Assembly: GCF_014203665.1 (NCBI RefSeq)
Contig: NZ_JACHJN010000008.1
Coordinates: forward strand, 328,083-392,082
DNA length: 64,000 bases
Direction: 5' to 3'
Source of the DNA: Saccharothrix tamanrassetensis
Lineage (GTDB): Bacteria > Actinomycetota > Actinomycetes > Mycobacteriales > Pseudonocardiaceae
Shown: one piece after another, positions 34,130 through 43,527 of the stretch
Numbering within the stretch: the first letter of the stretch is position 1
Layout of the letters: every line of letters starts with the position of its first letter
Notes under the pieces: model-generated
What the model saw: the letters and a program-made list of their open reading frames with translations, nothing else
What the model was told of the DNA's origin: nothing
Databases searched by the model: none
Translations under genes and position numbers: made by a program

Positions 34130-35013
34130 GCGCGCAGCCAGTCGATCGCCCGGGACGCCGCGAACCCGATGAACGCGTCCCGTTCCGGCGCCTGCACGCG
34201 GGTGTCGTGGGCCTGCGTGAACACGCCCACCGCGTACCGCCCGCCGTCCGGGAACTCCACCACCCCGGCCTCGTTGCGCACCATCGGCAGCGTGCCGGTC
34301 TTGCCCGACACCCGCACACCGTCCTCGTGGAACCCGGACCGCAGCCGGTGCGGCCACACCTGGAGACCGAGCCAGTTCCGCACGTCGGCGCACGCCTCGG
34401 CGGGCGCGGCCTCGTCCCGCCACACCATGCCCAGCAGCCGGGTCGTCTCCTCGGCCGTGGTCCGGCAGGTGTGCTCCGGCTGGAGGATGCGCAGCCGCAG
34501 GTACTCCTCCCGGCTCAGCGCGGTGAACGCGTCCTCGGTGAACGCGTCGCCCAGGTCGTCCCGCACGGTCCGGAACAGGCCGTCGCAGTCGTAGGGCACC
34601 GCGGTGCGGGTGAACCCCAACCCGGTCAGCAGCCGCGCCACCGCGGGCAGCCCGATCCGGCCGACCACCAGGTCCGTGGCCACGTTGTCGCTGATCCCGA
34701 TCATCAGGACGGCCAGGTCGTGCCACGAGATGGTGACCTCGTGCCGGTAGGTGGCCAGCCCGTACGGCGAGTCGGTGCCGGTGCCGGGCACGTAGGTGAT
34801 GCGCTCCCCGAGGTCGACCAGCCCGGCCGCGCCCTGCCTGGCCAGTTCCACCGCCACCGGCACCTTGAACACCGAGGCCGACACCACCGGTTCCGCGCCG
34901 TCGACGTCCACCCGGCGCGGTCCGTCCAGGTCCGCGGCGTGCAGCCACACCCGGACACCGACCTCCGCGGCCCGGCGCCGGATCTCGTCGACGACCTCGT
35001 GCGCGGTCTCCAT
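34126..35013 (-). CDS. Class A beta-lactamase-fold serine hydrolase without signal peptide
   Basis: A 295-residue protein, start ATG 35013 (METAHEVVDEIRRRAAEVGV) with GGAG 5 nt upstream. It has the class A motifs S47-V-F-K50, S108-D-N110 and K238-T-G240. The Glu166 omega-loop motif (ExxLN) is not clear (SREEYLRLR). It starts with a charged helix, so there is no export signal: the protein should be cytosolic, unlike true beta-lactamases. A role in cleaving D-amino-acid-containing peptides or amides is more fitting here (inference). It is the first gene of the leftward operon with the M20 hydrolase, racemase and PucR regulator. Confidence 0.8.
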   Translation of the reverse strand: METAHEVVDEIRRRAAEVGVRVWLHAADLDGPRRVDVDGAEPVVSASVFKVPVAVELARQGAAGLVDLGERITYVPGTGTDSPYGLATYRHEVTISWHDLAVLMIGISDNVATDLVVGRIGLPAVARLLTGLGFTRTAVPYDCDGLFRTVRDDLGDAFTEDAFTALSREEYLRLRILQPEHTCRTTAEETTRLLGMVWRDEAAPAEACADVRNWLGLQVWPHRLRSGFHEDGVRVSGKTGTLPMVRNEAGVVEFPDGGRYAVGVFTQAHDTRVQAPERDAFIGFAASRAIDWLRA

Positions 35014-35073
35014 GCTCGCTCCATTCGTCCGGGGTCCAGGGCACAAGTGGACGATCCGCCCGGCCCGCGGCGC

Positions 35074-35123
35074 TTCGTCGTGACCGACGAACCCTCTGGC
35101 GCAGGTTGGTCGGGCGCGACGAA
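35074..35123. promoter_or_regulatory. Paired inverted repeats TTCGTCG-N4-CGACGAA in the divergent promoter region
   Basis: Site 3 is 35074-35091 (TTCGTCG-TGAC-CGACGAA, perfect arms). Site 4 is 35106-35123 (TTGGTCG-GGCG-CGACGAA, one mismatch). Their starts are 32 bp apart. They lie between the leftward hydrolase-racemase operon (start 35013) and the rightward ABC transporter operon (start 35186) and match the pair in front of the PucR gene. Likely PucR sites controlling both operons. Confidence 0.7.
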
Positions 35124-35185
35124 GCGACCGGCCGCCGGGCGGGTCGACCATGTGGGAATTCCTCGACAAGGCGGGTGAGGCAGCG

Positions 35186-36772
35186 ATGCGGCGGACCAGG
35201 ATCGCGGCAGTGGCGGCAACGGCGGCGCTCGTGCTGGCCGGGTGCGTGGGCACCGGGGCCGGACCGACCGGCAAGCGGGTGGCGGGCGACGCGGACATCC
35301 CGGAGCTGACCTGGGCGATGCCCGGCGCGCCCCGGTCGCTCGACATCGCGCACGCCTTGGACACCCGGTCGAACCTGGCGATCTTCGCCGCGTTCGACGG
35401 GCTGCTCCGGATGGACGCGGACGGGGAGCTCCAGCCGGCGCTGGCCACGTCGTGGACCAACCCGGACCCGCTGACCTACGTGTACAAGCTGCGCCAGGGC
35501 GTGACGTTCTGGGACGGCAAGCCGATGACGGCCGAGGACGTGGCCCACTCGCTGCGCCGCCAGGCGGACCCGGCGGAGGCGGCCGAGACGCAGCTCTACC
35601 TCACCAGGCTCAAGGAGGTGGCGGCCACCGGACCCGACGAGGTCACGGTCCGGCTGACCACGCCGGACCCCATGTTCAAGTACGTGCCCGCACTGGTGTG
35701 GATCGTGCAGCAGAAGGAGTACGCCGAGGCGGCCGGCAAGAGCCTCGGCTCGCCGGAGAAGCCGGGCATGGGCACCGGCCCGTACCGGGTGACCCGGTTC
35801 TCGCCCGCCGACGGGGTGGACTTCGAGCGCCACGACGGCTACTGGGACACCAGGCCGAAGGTGGCGAAGCTCGCCTACAAGCCGATCCCGGACCCGGAGG
35901 CGCTCCGGCTCGCGATGATGTCGGGCGAGGTCGACGGCACGTTCGGGGTGCCGCTCCAGGACATCCGCAAGTGGGAGCGCACGGCCGGGATCTCGATGTA
36001 CTACACCCGCACCATCAGCGTGAACTACCTGTCGATGGACGTCACCACCGCGCCGTTCGACGACGTGCACGTGCGCCGCGCCATCGCGCACTCGGTGGAC
36101 CGGCAGGGTTTGCTGGACCCGCTGTTCGGCGGCCGGGCCCGGCTGTCGTCCAGCCCCGTGTCGTCCCTCCAGCTGGAGACGATGGTGGGCAAGGAGAAGG
36201 CGGCCGAGGTGATCGGGTCGCTGCCGACCTATCCGTTCGACCTGGGCAAGGCCAAGGAGGAGCTGGCGAAGTCCCGGTACGCGGGCGGGTTCACCGTCGA
36301 GGTGCCCTACCCGACGACCCAGCCCTGGTCGCGGCTGCTGCTGGAGAACCTGGCGCGCAACCTGTCGACCATCGGCGTCACGCTCGTGCCGAAGGCGCAG
36401 CCGGACCAGCAGTGGGTGGCGAACATCTACGCGCACAAGGACCTGAAGCTCCAGATCATGCGCGCCGGCGGCGGCACGCCCTACCCCGGCGAGATGCTGC
36501 CCATGATGTTCGGCCAGGCCTCCGCCGGGCCGAACGGCTTCAACACGGCCAACTTCGCCGACCCGGAGCTGGAGGCGAAGCTCGGCTCGCTCGGCGAGGA
36601 CGTCGCGCCGATCGCCGAGATCATGCGGCTCAACGCCGAGGAGGTGCCGTACGTGCCGCTGTTCGAGGAGGACGCGGCGCACGCCCTGCGCGCCGAGCGC
36701 GTGTTCAGCCCGGACCCGACGCCGTGGCTGGCGGGCTTCAACTGGGCGATCGCCCTGAAGGCGGCGGCGTAG
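35186..36772 (+). CDS. Oligopeptide ABC transporter substrate-binding lipoprotein (family 5)
   Basis: A 528-residue lipoprotein, start ATG 35186 (MRRTRIAAVAATAALVLAGC) with GTGAGG upstream. The lipobox LAGC places the lipidated Cys at 20. The SBP_bac_5 fold runs throughout: SLDIAHALDTRSNLAIFAAF, VTFWDGKPMTAEDVAHSLRR, MGTGPYRVTRF, VRRAIAHSVDRQGLLDPLFG. The family captures di- and oligopeptides, and sometimes nickel or opines. It is the first gene of a seven-gene rightward operon. The permease starts 2 bp after its stop. Expected ligand: a peptide, plausibly containing D-residues given the downstream and divergent genes (inference). Confidence 0.9.
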   Translation: MRRTRIAAVAATAALVLAGCVGTGAGPTGKRVAGDADIPELTWAMPGAPRSLDIAHALDTRSNLAIFAAFDGLLRMDADGELQPALATSWTNPDPLTYVYKLRQGVTFWDGKPMTAEDVAHSLRRQADPAEAAETQLYLTRLKEVAATGPDEVTVRLTTPDPMFKYVPALVWIVQQKEYAEAAGKSLGSPEKPGMGTGPYRVTRFSPADGVDFERHDGYWDTRPKVAKLAYKPIPDPEALRLAMMSGEVDGTFGVPLQDIRKWERTAGISMYYTRTISVNYLSMDVTTAPFDDVHVRRAIAHSVDRQGLLDPLFGGRARLSSSPVSSLQLETMVGKEKAAEVIGSLPTYPFDLGKAKEELAKSRYAGGFTVEVPYPTTQPWSRLLLENLARNLSTIGVTLVPKAQPDQQWVANIYAHKDLKLQIMRAGGGTPYPGEMLPMMFGQASAGPNGFNTANFADPELEAKLGSLGEDVAPIAEIMRLNAEEVPYVPLFEEDAAHALRAERVFSPDPTPWLAGFNWAIALKAAA

Positions 36773-36774
36773 GC

Positions 36775-37728
36775 ATGTTCGTCCTGGCGTTCCTGGGCAA
36801 GCGGGTCCTCGCGGCGGCGGTCACCCTGCTGGTCACCTCGTTCCTGGTGTTCTCGCTGCTCGCGGCGAGCCCGGGCAGCCCCGAGCAGACCCTGTTGGGC
36901 GCGCGGCAGCCCACGCCCGAGCTGATCGCCGCGCTGCGCGCCCAGCACCGGCTCGACGACCCGTTCCCGGTGCGGTACTGGCACTGGCTGTCCGGGGTGC
37001 TGGAACTGGACTTCGGCCGTTCGGTGCGGTCCAGCCGCGAGGTGGTCGACATCCTCGCCGAGCGGCTGGACGTGACGCTCTGGCTGGGCCTGTACGCGTT
37101 CGTGCTGGTGCTGCTGGTGGCGGTGCCCGCGGGGCTGTCCGCGGGCATCCGGCGGGACACGGCGTGGGACCGGGGCGTCACGGTGACCGCGCTGCTGGGC
37201 GTGAGCGCGCCGCCGTTCGCGGTGGGCCTGATGCTGCTGAGCGTGTTCGGCGTCGGCCTGGGCTGGTTCCCGGTGTTCGGCGCGGGCAGCGGGTTCGCCG
37301 ACCGGATCAGCCACCTGACGCTGCCCGCGGTCGCCCTGGCGGTCGCCGGGGTGGCGATCGTGGCCAGGCAGACGCGGGCGGCGACGATGGACGTGACGGC
37401 GAAGGACTTCATCACCTTCGCCGAGGCGCGCGGGCTGCCCCGGCGGGTGGTGCTGGGCCGGTACGCGCTGCGCAACTCCGCCCTGCCGGTGATCACGTCG
37501 GCCGGCCTGGTGCTGGCGTACTCGTTGACCGGGGCGGTGCTGGTGGAGTCGACGTTCGCGCTGCCCGGCCTGGGGTCGCTGCTGGTGGAGTCGGTGTCCA
37601 CGAAGGACATACCCGTGGTGCAGGGCCTGGCGCTGCTCACCGCCGCGCTGGTCATCGGCGTGAACCTGATCGTGGACCTGTGCTACCTGGGGCTCGACCC
37701 CCGGGTCCGGCACGCCGGAGGTGTCTGA
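36775..37728 (+). CDS. Oligopeptide ABC transporter permease, DppB/OppB type
   Basis: A 317-residue, six-segment inner membrane protein (MFVLAFLGKRVLAAAVTLLV). Family marks: the N-terminal region with SPGSPEQTLLG and LDFGRSVRSSREV, and the EAA loop (FITFAEARGLPRRVVLGRYA). It pairs with the next gene to form the translocation pore. It starts 2 bp after the binding protein gene and its TGA overlaps the next ATG (TGATG), so translation is coupled. Length is usual for the family. Confidence 0.92.
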   Translation: MFVLAFLGKRVLAAAVTLLVTSFLVFSLLAASPGSPEQTLLGARQPTPELIAALRAQHRLDDPFPVRYWHWLSGVLELDFGRSVRSSREVVDILAERLDVTLWLGLYAFVLVLLVAVPAGLSAGIRRDTAWDRGVTVTALLGVSAPPFAVGLMLLSVFGVGLGWFPVFGAGSGFADRISHLTLPAVALAVAGVAIVARQTRAATMDVTAKDFITFAEARGLPRRVVLGRYALRNSALPVITSAGLVLAYSLTGAVLVESTFALPGLGSLLVESVSTKDIPVVQGLALLTAALVIGVNLIVDLCYLGLDPRVRHAGGV

Positions 37729-38540
37729 TGATCGTGCGCGCACTGTCCGCGTTCGCCTTGGGGCTGGTGGTGATCGCGGCCCTGCTGGGCGACTGGATCG
37801 CGCCCTTCGACCCCGGCGCGCAGGACCTGGCCGGCACCGCGATGCCGCCCGACGCCGCGCACTGGCTGGGCACCGACGAGCTGGGCCGCGACGTGCTGTC
37901 CCGGCTGATCGCGGGAACCCGCACCGCGCTGCTGGGACCGGCGCTGGTGGCGCTCGGCGTGGCCGTGCTGAGCACCGCGATCGGCCTGCTGGCCGGGTAC
38001 CGGGGCGGCTGGGTGGACTCGGCGATCATGCGGGCGGTCGACCTGGTCTACGCCATCCCGCCGCTGCTGGTCGCGATCGTCGTGGTCGGGGTGTTCGGCG
38101 GCGGCTACCCGTTGGCGATCGGGGTGCTGATCGCGTTGAGCGTGCCGGCCGACACCCGGATGGTGCGCAGCGCCGTGCTGGCGCAGCGCAACCTCGCGTA
38201 CGTCGAGGCGGCGCGCACGGTGGGCCTGGGGCGCGGCCGGATCCTGTTCGCGCACCTGCTGCCCAACGTGCTGCCGACCGTGGTGGCGAACCTGCTGCTG
38301 TCGTTCGTCGGGGCGCTGGTCGGCCTGGCCGCGCTGGCGTTCCTCGGGCTCGGCGTCGGCACCGGCGCGCCCGACTGGGGCCGGATGCTGGCGGAGAACA
38401 AGGGCCTGGTCGACCTCAACCCGGCCGCCATGATCGGCCCCGCCGTCCTCATCACCGTGGTCGCCGCGAGCGTGACGCTGCTCGGCGACCGCCTCTACGA
38501 CCTGATGTCCGCAAGGGGGCGTGATGCTGGACGTGCGTGA
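37728..38540 (+). CDS. Oligopeptide ABC transporter permease, DppC/OppC type
   Basis: A 270-residue membrane protein (MIVRALSAFALGLVVIAALL), with family motifs HWLGTDELGRDVLSRLIAGT and the EAA loop YVEAARTVGLGRGRILFAHL. Together with the preceding permease it makes the channel of the peptide importer. It overlaps the upstream stop by one base. The fused ATPase gene begins inside its last codons (38524), again coupling translation. Confidence 0.92.
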   Translation: MIVRALSAFALGLVVIAALLGDWIAPFDPGAQDLAGTAMPPDAAHWLGTDELGRDVLSRLIAGTRTALLGPALVALGVAVLSTAIGLLAGYRGGWVDSAIMRAVDLVYAIPPLLVAIVVVGVFGGGYPLAIGVLIALSVPADTRMVRSAVLAQRNLAYVEAARTVGLGRGRILFAHLLPNVLPTVVANLLLSFVGALVGLAALAFLGLGVGTGAPDWGRMLAENKGLVDLNPAAMIGPAVLITVVAASVTLLGDRLYDLMSARGRDAGRA

Positions 38541-40302
38541 CCTCACCGTCCACGATGGACGGTCGCGGGTGCTGGTCCGCGGGGTGTCGTTCCGGGTCGG
38601 GCCCGGCGAGACGGTGGGCCTGGTCGGCGAGTCCGGCTCGGGCAAGTCGCTGACCGCCCGCGCCCTGGTGTCGCTGCTCCCGCAGGAGCTGCGGTCCGGC
38701 GGGTCGGCCCGCCTGGACGACACCGAGCTGCTGGGGCGCAAGGACCTGCGCGGCGTGCGCGGCCACCGGGTGGCGCTGCTGATGCAGGACCCGTTCACCA
38801 TGCTCAACCCCCTCGCCACGGTCGGCACGCACCTCGTGGAGAGCCTGCCCGGACGGGCGGACCGGGTCGAGGTGGCGCGGCGGCTCGCCGAGGTCGGCAT
38901 CGACGACCCGGCGGTGGCGGGGCGGTACCCGTTCCAGCTGTCCGGCGGGATGCGGCAGCGGGTCGCGCTGGCGGCGGCGCTGGCCAAGGACCCCGGCCTG
39001 CTGATCGCGGACGAGCCGACCACCGCGCTGGACGTGACGACCCAGCGCGACGTGCTGGCCCTGCTGCGCCGCATCCAGACCGAGCGGCGGATGGGCCTGG
39101 TCCTGATCACGCACGACCTGCGGGTGGCGCGCCAGGCGTGCGACCGGGTGCTCGTCATGTACGCGGGCGCGCTGGTCGAGTCCGCGCGGTCCGCCGACCT
39201 GGACGCGCCCGCGCACCCGTACACGGCGGGGCTGCTGCGGTCCGTGCCCTCGGTCACCCACCGGCAGCCCGTGCTGCTGGGCATCCCGGGCTCCGTCCCG
39301 GCCGCCGCCGACGTGGTCGACCGGTGCCCGTTCGCGGACCGGTGCGGCTGGGCCGAACCCGCGTGCACCGAGCACGCGCCCCCGCTCGTCGACCTCGGCG
39401 ACCGGGCCACCGCGTGCCGGCGGCACGGCGGGATCGACCTGTCGCCGCCGGAGCTCGCCGAGCCCGACGCGGAACCCGTCGGCGACGCCCGCGCCACGCT
39501 GCTGGACGTCGCGGACCTGGTGAAGGTGTACCGGTCGATCGGCCTGCGCCGCACCGAGCACACCGCGCTGGCCGGGGTCTCGCTGCACGTGGGCGAAGGC
39601 GAGTCGCTGGCCGTGGTCGGCGAGTCGGGGTCGGGCAAGACCACCCTCGCCCGCGCCGTGCTCGGCCTCACCGACCCGACCTCGGGCCGGATCACGCTGG
39701 GCGGCCTGGATGTGACGTCCTACCGGCGGCTCCGGTCCGCCGACCGGGCCCGCGCACGCCGGCTCGTGCAGTGCGTGTTCCAGGACCCGTACTCGTCGCT
39801 CAACCCGGCGCACACCGTGGGGTACACGCTCGCCGAATCCCTTCGCCGCCGTGGTGAAGACCTCGACGTCGAGTCCGAAGTGGACTCGCTGCTCGACCTG
39901 GTCGGCCTGCCGGCCTCGTATGCCGGCCGGCGGCCGGTGGCGTTGTCCGGCGGGCAGCGGCAGCGCGTCGCCATCGCACGGGCGCTCGCCGTCCGACCAC
40001 GGCTGCTGGTCTGCGACGAACCGGTGGCCGCACTGGACGTCTCCGTGCAGGCCCAGGTGCTCGAAGTGCTCCGGAAGGCCAACCGCGAGCTGGGCATCGC
40101 ACTGCTGTTCATCACCCACGACCTGGCCGTGGCACGGCAGGTCACCGACCGCATGGTCGTGATGCACCGGGGCCGGATCGTCGAGCACGGCGCGACCGCG
40201 GACGTGCTCGACGCGCCCACCCACCCCTACACCGTCCGGCTGGTCCAGTCGGTCCCGGACGCGGCACCGCACACCGAGGGAGAAGCACATGTCACGCAGT
40301 GA
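38524..40302 (+). CDS. Oligopeptide ABC transporter ATPase, fused DppD-DppF
   Basis: A 592-residue protein with two complete ABC domains in one chain. First half: [32 protein letters not shown], ending with the oligopeptide C-terminal Cys motif (CPFADRCGWAEPAC), which in relatives binds an Fe-S cluster. Second half: [38 protein letters not shown]. Most transporters use two separate ATPases; fusion is seen in some actinobacteria. I use ATG 38524, with GTG 38521 as an alternative. It overlaps both neighbours, so the operon is tightly coupled. Confidence 0.92.
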   Translation: MLDVRDLTVHDGRSRVLVRGVSFRVGPGETVGLVGESGSGKSLTARALVSLLPQELRSGGSARLDDTELLGRKDLRGVRGHRVALLMQDPFTMLNPLATVGTHLVESLPGRADRVEVARRLAEVGIDDPAVAGRYPFQLSGGMRQRVALAAALAKDPGLLIADEPTTALDVTTQRDVLALLRRIQTERRMGLVLITHDLRVARQACDRVLVMYAGALVESARSADLDAPAHPYTAGLLRSVPSVTHRQPVLLGIPGSVPAAADVVDRCPFADRCGWAEPACTEHAPPLVDLGDRATACRRHGGIDLSPPELAEPDAEPVGDARATLLDVADLVKVYRSIGLRRTEHTALAGVSLHVGEGESLAVVGESGSGKTTLARAVLGLTDPTSGRITLGGLDVTSYRRLRSADRARARRLVQCVFQDPYSSLNPAHTVGYTLAESLRRRGEDLDVESEVDSLLDLVGLPASYAGRRPVALSGGQRQRVAIARALAVRPRLLVCDEPVAALDVSVQAQVLEVLRKANRELGIALLFITHDLAVARQVTDRMVVMHRGRIVEHGATADVLDAPTHPYTVRLVQSVPDAAPHTEGEAHVTQ

Positions 40303-41662
40303 AGAGATCGCCGCCTGGCTGCCCGGCAGACTCGCCGAGCTGGTGGCCGAGTCCGGCGTGCCGGGTGCGCAGGCGGCGGTGCTGGTCGACGGGGAGTACG
40401 TGGACGCCGCGGCCGGCGTGCTGAGCCTGGACACCGGGGTGGAGGTCACGACCGACGCGGTGTTCCAGATCGGCTCCATCACCAAGGTGTGGACCGCGAC
40501 GCTGGTCATGCAGCTGGTGGACGACGGCCTGCTCGACATCGACGAGCCGATCGTCACCTACCTGCCCGAGTTCCGGGTGGCCGACCCGAGGGCCACCGCC
40601 GCGATCACCCCGCGCCACCTGCTCAACCACACCTCGGGTGTCGACGGCGACCTGTTCCACCCCACGGGCCGCGGTGACGACGCGGTGGAGAAGTACGTCG
40701 GGACCATCACCGACGCGCAGCAGGTGCACGAGCCGGGCGCGATGTTCTCCTACTGCAACACCGGCTACACGGTGCTCGGCCGGCTGGTGGAGGTGCTGCG
40801 CGGCAAGACGTTCGGTGCGGCGGTCCACGACCACATCGCCAAGCCCCTCGGCCTGGCGCACGTCGCCACCAACTCCGACGAGGCGATCATGTTCCGCGCC
40901 GCCGTCGGGCACGTCGACCGCGACGGCGAGGTCGTGCCCGCACCCGTGTGGTCGCTCGAACCGTCCACCGCCCCCGCCGGTTCGCTGCTCGCCATGCGGG
41001 CCCGCGACCTGCTCGTCTGGGCGAACGCGCACCTCGGCGGCGGTGCCCCGCTGCTGAGCGAGGCCAGTGCGAAGGCCATGCGCGAGCACCAGGTCGACGT
41101 GCCCCCGATCGGCGTGCTCGCCGGTGGCTGGGGACTGGGCTGGGAGCTGTTCGACCACGGCGCCGACGTCTTCGGCCACGACGGCGGCACCATCGGCCAG
41201 ATGGCGTTCCTCCGGATCTCCGGCGCGGCGGACTTCGCGGTGGCGCTGCTGACCAACAGCCTCGACGGCCTGCGCATCTACCGGGGCCTGGTGGAGGACC
41301 TGCTCCGCGAGCACGCGGGCGCGGACGTCCCGGAGCTGCCCACGCCGCCCGCCGAGCCGGAGCCGCTGGACGCCGACCTGGTGACCGGCACCTACCTCAC
41401 CCCCCTGGTCGGCTTCACGGTCGGCGTGGACGAGGACGGCCGCGGCTGGGTGGACACGACCCCGATCTCCGACGAGGCCAAGATCCTGCTCAAGCCCACC
41501 CGCGACGAGTTCGTCCGGCTGCGCGAGGACGCCATCATCGGTGTCGAGGAGGCGCACGGCCGGCACCAGGTGCTCGCGCTGGTCGGCCGGGACGGGCAGG
41601 GTCGCGCCGAGTACCTGTTCAACGGCCGGGCGGCGGTCCGCACCGAGGGGGAGGGGCGATGA
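40289..41662 (+). CDS. Class C beta-lactamase/DD-peptidase-type serine hydrolase without signal peptide
   Basis: A 457-residue protein (MSRSEEIAAWLPGRLAELVA). Active-site motifs: S63-I-T-K66, Y155-C-N157, H297-D-G-G. The C-terminal ~100 residues form an extra beta domain, as in D-aminopeptidases and esterases of this group. There is no signal peptide, so the enzyme is expected in the cytosol after import of its substrate. Family activities include D-aminopeptidase, DD-peptidase, D-amino acid amidase and esterase; the D-stereospecific ones suit this operon best. It overlaps the ATPase stop by 14 bp and the S9 peptidase start by 4 bp. Confidence 0.85.
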   Translation: MSRSEEIAAWLPGRLAELVAESGVPGAQAAVLVDGEYVDAAAGVLSLDTGVEVTTDAVFQIGSITKVWTATLVMQLVDDGLLDIDEPIVTYLPEFRVADPRATAAITPRHLLNHTSGVDGDLFHPTGRGDDAVEKYVGTITDAQQVHEPGAMFSYCNTGYTVLGRLVEVLRGKTFGAAVHDHIAKPLGLAHVATNSDEAIMFRAAVGHVDRDGEVVPAPVWSLEPSTAPAGSLLAMRARDLLVWANAHLGGGAPLLSEASAKAMREHQVDVPPIGVLAGGWGLGWELFDHGADVFGHDGGTIGQMAFLRISGAADFAVALLTNSLDGLRIYRGLVEDLLREHAGADVPELPTPPAEPEPLDADLVTGTYLTPLVGFTVGVDEDGRGWVDTTPISDEAKILLKPTRDEFVRLREDAIIGVEEAHGRHQVLALVGRDGQGRAEYLFNGRAAVRTEGEGR

Positions 41663-43527
41663 CGGACGCCACGCGCGCGCACGTCGTGGAAGACCTCACC
41701 CGGCTGCGGCTGCCCACTGATCCGTCGATCTCGCCGGACGGCAGCCGCGTCGCCTACGCGCTCAAGGAGGTCGACGGCGACGAGAACGTCCAGTCGCTGT
41801 GGTGGGTGGACCGCTCCGGTGCCACGCGGCGGCTCACCCGCGGCCGCGCCGACAGCGCGCCCCGGTTCTCGCCGGACGGCCGGACGATCGCGTTCCTGCG
41901 CTCGGGCCAGGTGTGGTTGCTGCCGGTCGACGGCGGCGAGCCGGAGCAGGTGACCGACCTCCCGCTGGGCGCGGGCGTGCCGGTGTGGAGCCCGGACGGC
42001 GGGCGGATCGCGTTCGCCGCGCTGGTGGACGGGAACCCGGACGGCGCGCCGGTGTCGACGACGCGGCGGCTGCACAAGCTGGACGGCCTGGGCCGGTTGG
42101 GCGGCACGGGTTCGCAGCTGTTCGTGCTGGACCTGGCCGACCGCTCGGTCACCCGGGTCACGTCGGGTCCGGCGTTCGCTGGTTCGCCGGCGTGGTCCCC
42201 GGACGGCACGCGGCTGGCGTTCGCCGACGCCCTGGGCTTGGCCGCGGACGAGTCCGGTGACTCGCCCGCGTACGTCCTGGACCTGGCCACCTCGGAGGTC
42301 GAGCGGGTCGGCGCCGGCGTGGTGGGCGCGGTGTCGTGGACCGACGAGCTGATCCTGGTGGGCACGCCCGAGGACGGCGTGTTCAACGCGGGGATGGTCC
42401 GGGGCGGCAAGCCCGTGGCCGCGGACCTGGATCGCAACGTCATGACCGGGGGCGGTGGCTACCCCGGCGCACTCCCGCAGGCGGTGGGTTCGACGCTCCT
42501 GTTCTGCGCACGGGACAACGGGTGCACGCACCTGTACGCGGTCGACGGCCAAGGCGCGACCCGCAAGCTGATCGGCGGCGACCGGTTGGTGTCCGGGCTG
42601 TCCACGACGCGGGACGCGGCGGCCGTCGTTCTGTCCACTGTGGACGCATTCGGCGAGATCGCTTTCCTGGACCCGGTTACCGGTGAGCCGACGGTCGTCA
42701 CGTCGTACGCGGCGGACTTCGCCGATGTCCGTCACGCCAAGCCCGAAGCGCGCACGTTCACCATCTCCGACGGTGTGGAAGTGCACGGCTGGGTGCTGCG
42801 CGACCCGGACGCCCCAGTGCCCGCGCCGCTCCTGGTCGACGTCCACGGCGGTCCGCACAACGCGTGGAGCCCGGTGCGCGATCCGATCCACCTGTACCAC
42901 CAAGTGCTTGTGGCGCAAGGGTGGACGGTGCTGCTGCTCAACCCGCGCGGCAGCGACGGGTACGGCGAGAAGTTCCTCCGTGCCGCTCTGGGCGGGTGGG
43001 GCGAGGCGGACGCGGACGACTTCCTCGAACCCGTGGACGCCCTGGTGTCCGAGGGGATCGCCGACCGCGACCGGCTGGCGCTGACCGGGTACAGCTACGG
43101 CGGCTTCATGTCGTGCCGGCTGCCCACCCGCACGAACCGCTTCGCGGCCGTGGTCGCCGGTGGCGTCGTCAGCGACCTGGTCAGCATTTCCGGCACTTCG
43201 GACGTGGGCGAGCTGCTCGGCAGGCAGGAGATCGGGCCGGTGGAGCGCCGGCGCGCGCTCTCCCCGCTGACCCACGTCGACGCCGTGACCAGCCCCACGC
43301 TGGTGCTGCACGGCGGTGCGGACGAGCGGTGCCCGGTCGGCCAGGCCGAGCAGTGGTTCGGCGCGCTGCTCGACCACGACGTGCCCGCCGAACTGGTCGT
43401 CTACCCCGGCGCGAGCCACCTGTTCATCCTCGACGGCAAGCCGTCGCACCGACTCGACTACCACCGCCGGACCGTGGACTGGCTGGTCCGGCATACCGGA
43501 AAGCGGCACGCGAATGACCATTCCTGA
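41659..43527 (+). CDS. S9 family prolyl oligopeptidase-like peptidase
   Basis: A 622-residue serine peptidase, ATG 41659 (ATGA overlap). The N-terminal ~340 residues are a beta-propeller of WD40-like/TolB units (repeated SPDGxRIAF blades). The C-terminal ~260 residues are the alpha/beta hydrolase domain with S479 in GYSYGGFMS, D555 in HGGADERCPV and H587 in PGASHLF. The acylaminoacyl-peptidase/DPP group is the closest type. The propeller limits it to short peptides, so it would process imported oligopeptides in the cytosol. No signal peptide is present. The GNAT gene starts inside its 3' end. Confidence 0.88.
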   Translation: MTDATRAHVVEDLTRLRLPTDPSISPDGSRVAYALKEVDGDENVQSLWWVDRSGATRRLTRGRADSAPRFSPDGRTIAFLRSGQVWLLPVDGGEPEQVTDLPLGAGVPVWSPDGGRIAFAALVDGNPDGAPVSTTRRLHKLDGLGRLGGTGSQLFVLDLADRSVTRVTSGPAFAGSPAWSPDGTRLAFADALGLAADESGDSPAYVLDLATSEVERVGAGVVGAVSWTDELILVGTPEDGVFNAGMVRGGKPVAADLDRNVMTGGGGYPGALPQAVGSTLLFCARDNGCTHLYAVDGQGATRKLIGGDRLVSGLSTTRDAAAVVLSTVDAFGEIAFLDPVTGEPTVVTSYAADFADVRHAKPEARTFTISDGVEVHGWVLRDPDAPVPAPLLVDVHGGPHNAWSPVRDPIHLYHQVLVAQGWTVLLLNPRGSDGYGEKFLRAALGGWGEADADDFLEPVDALVSEGIADRDRLALTGYSYGGFMSCRLPTRTNRFAAVVAGGVVSDLVSISGTSDVGELLGRQEIGPVERRRALSPLTHVDAVTSPTLVLHGGADERCPVGQAEQWFGALLDHDVPAELVVYPGASHLFILDGKPSHRLDYHRRTVDWLVRHTGKRHANDHS

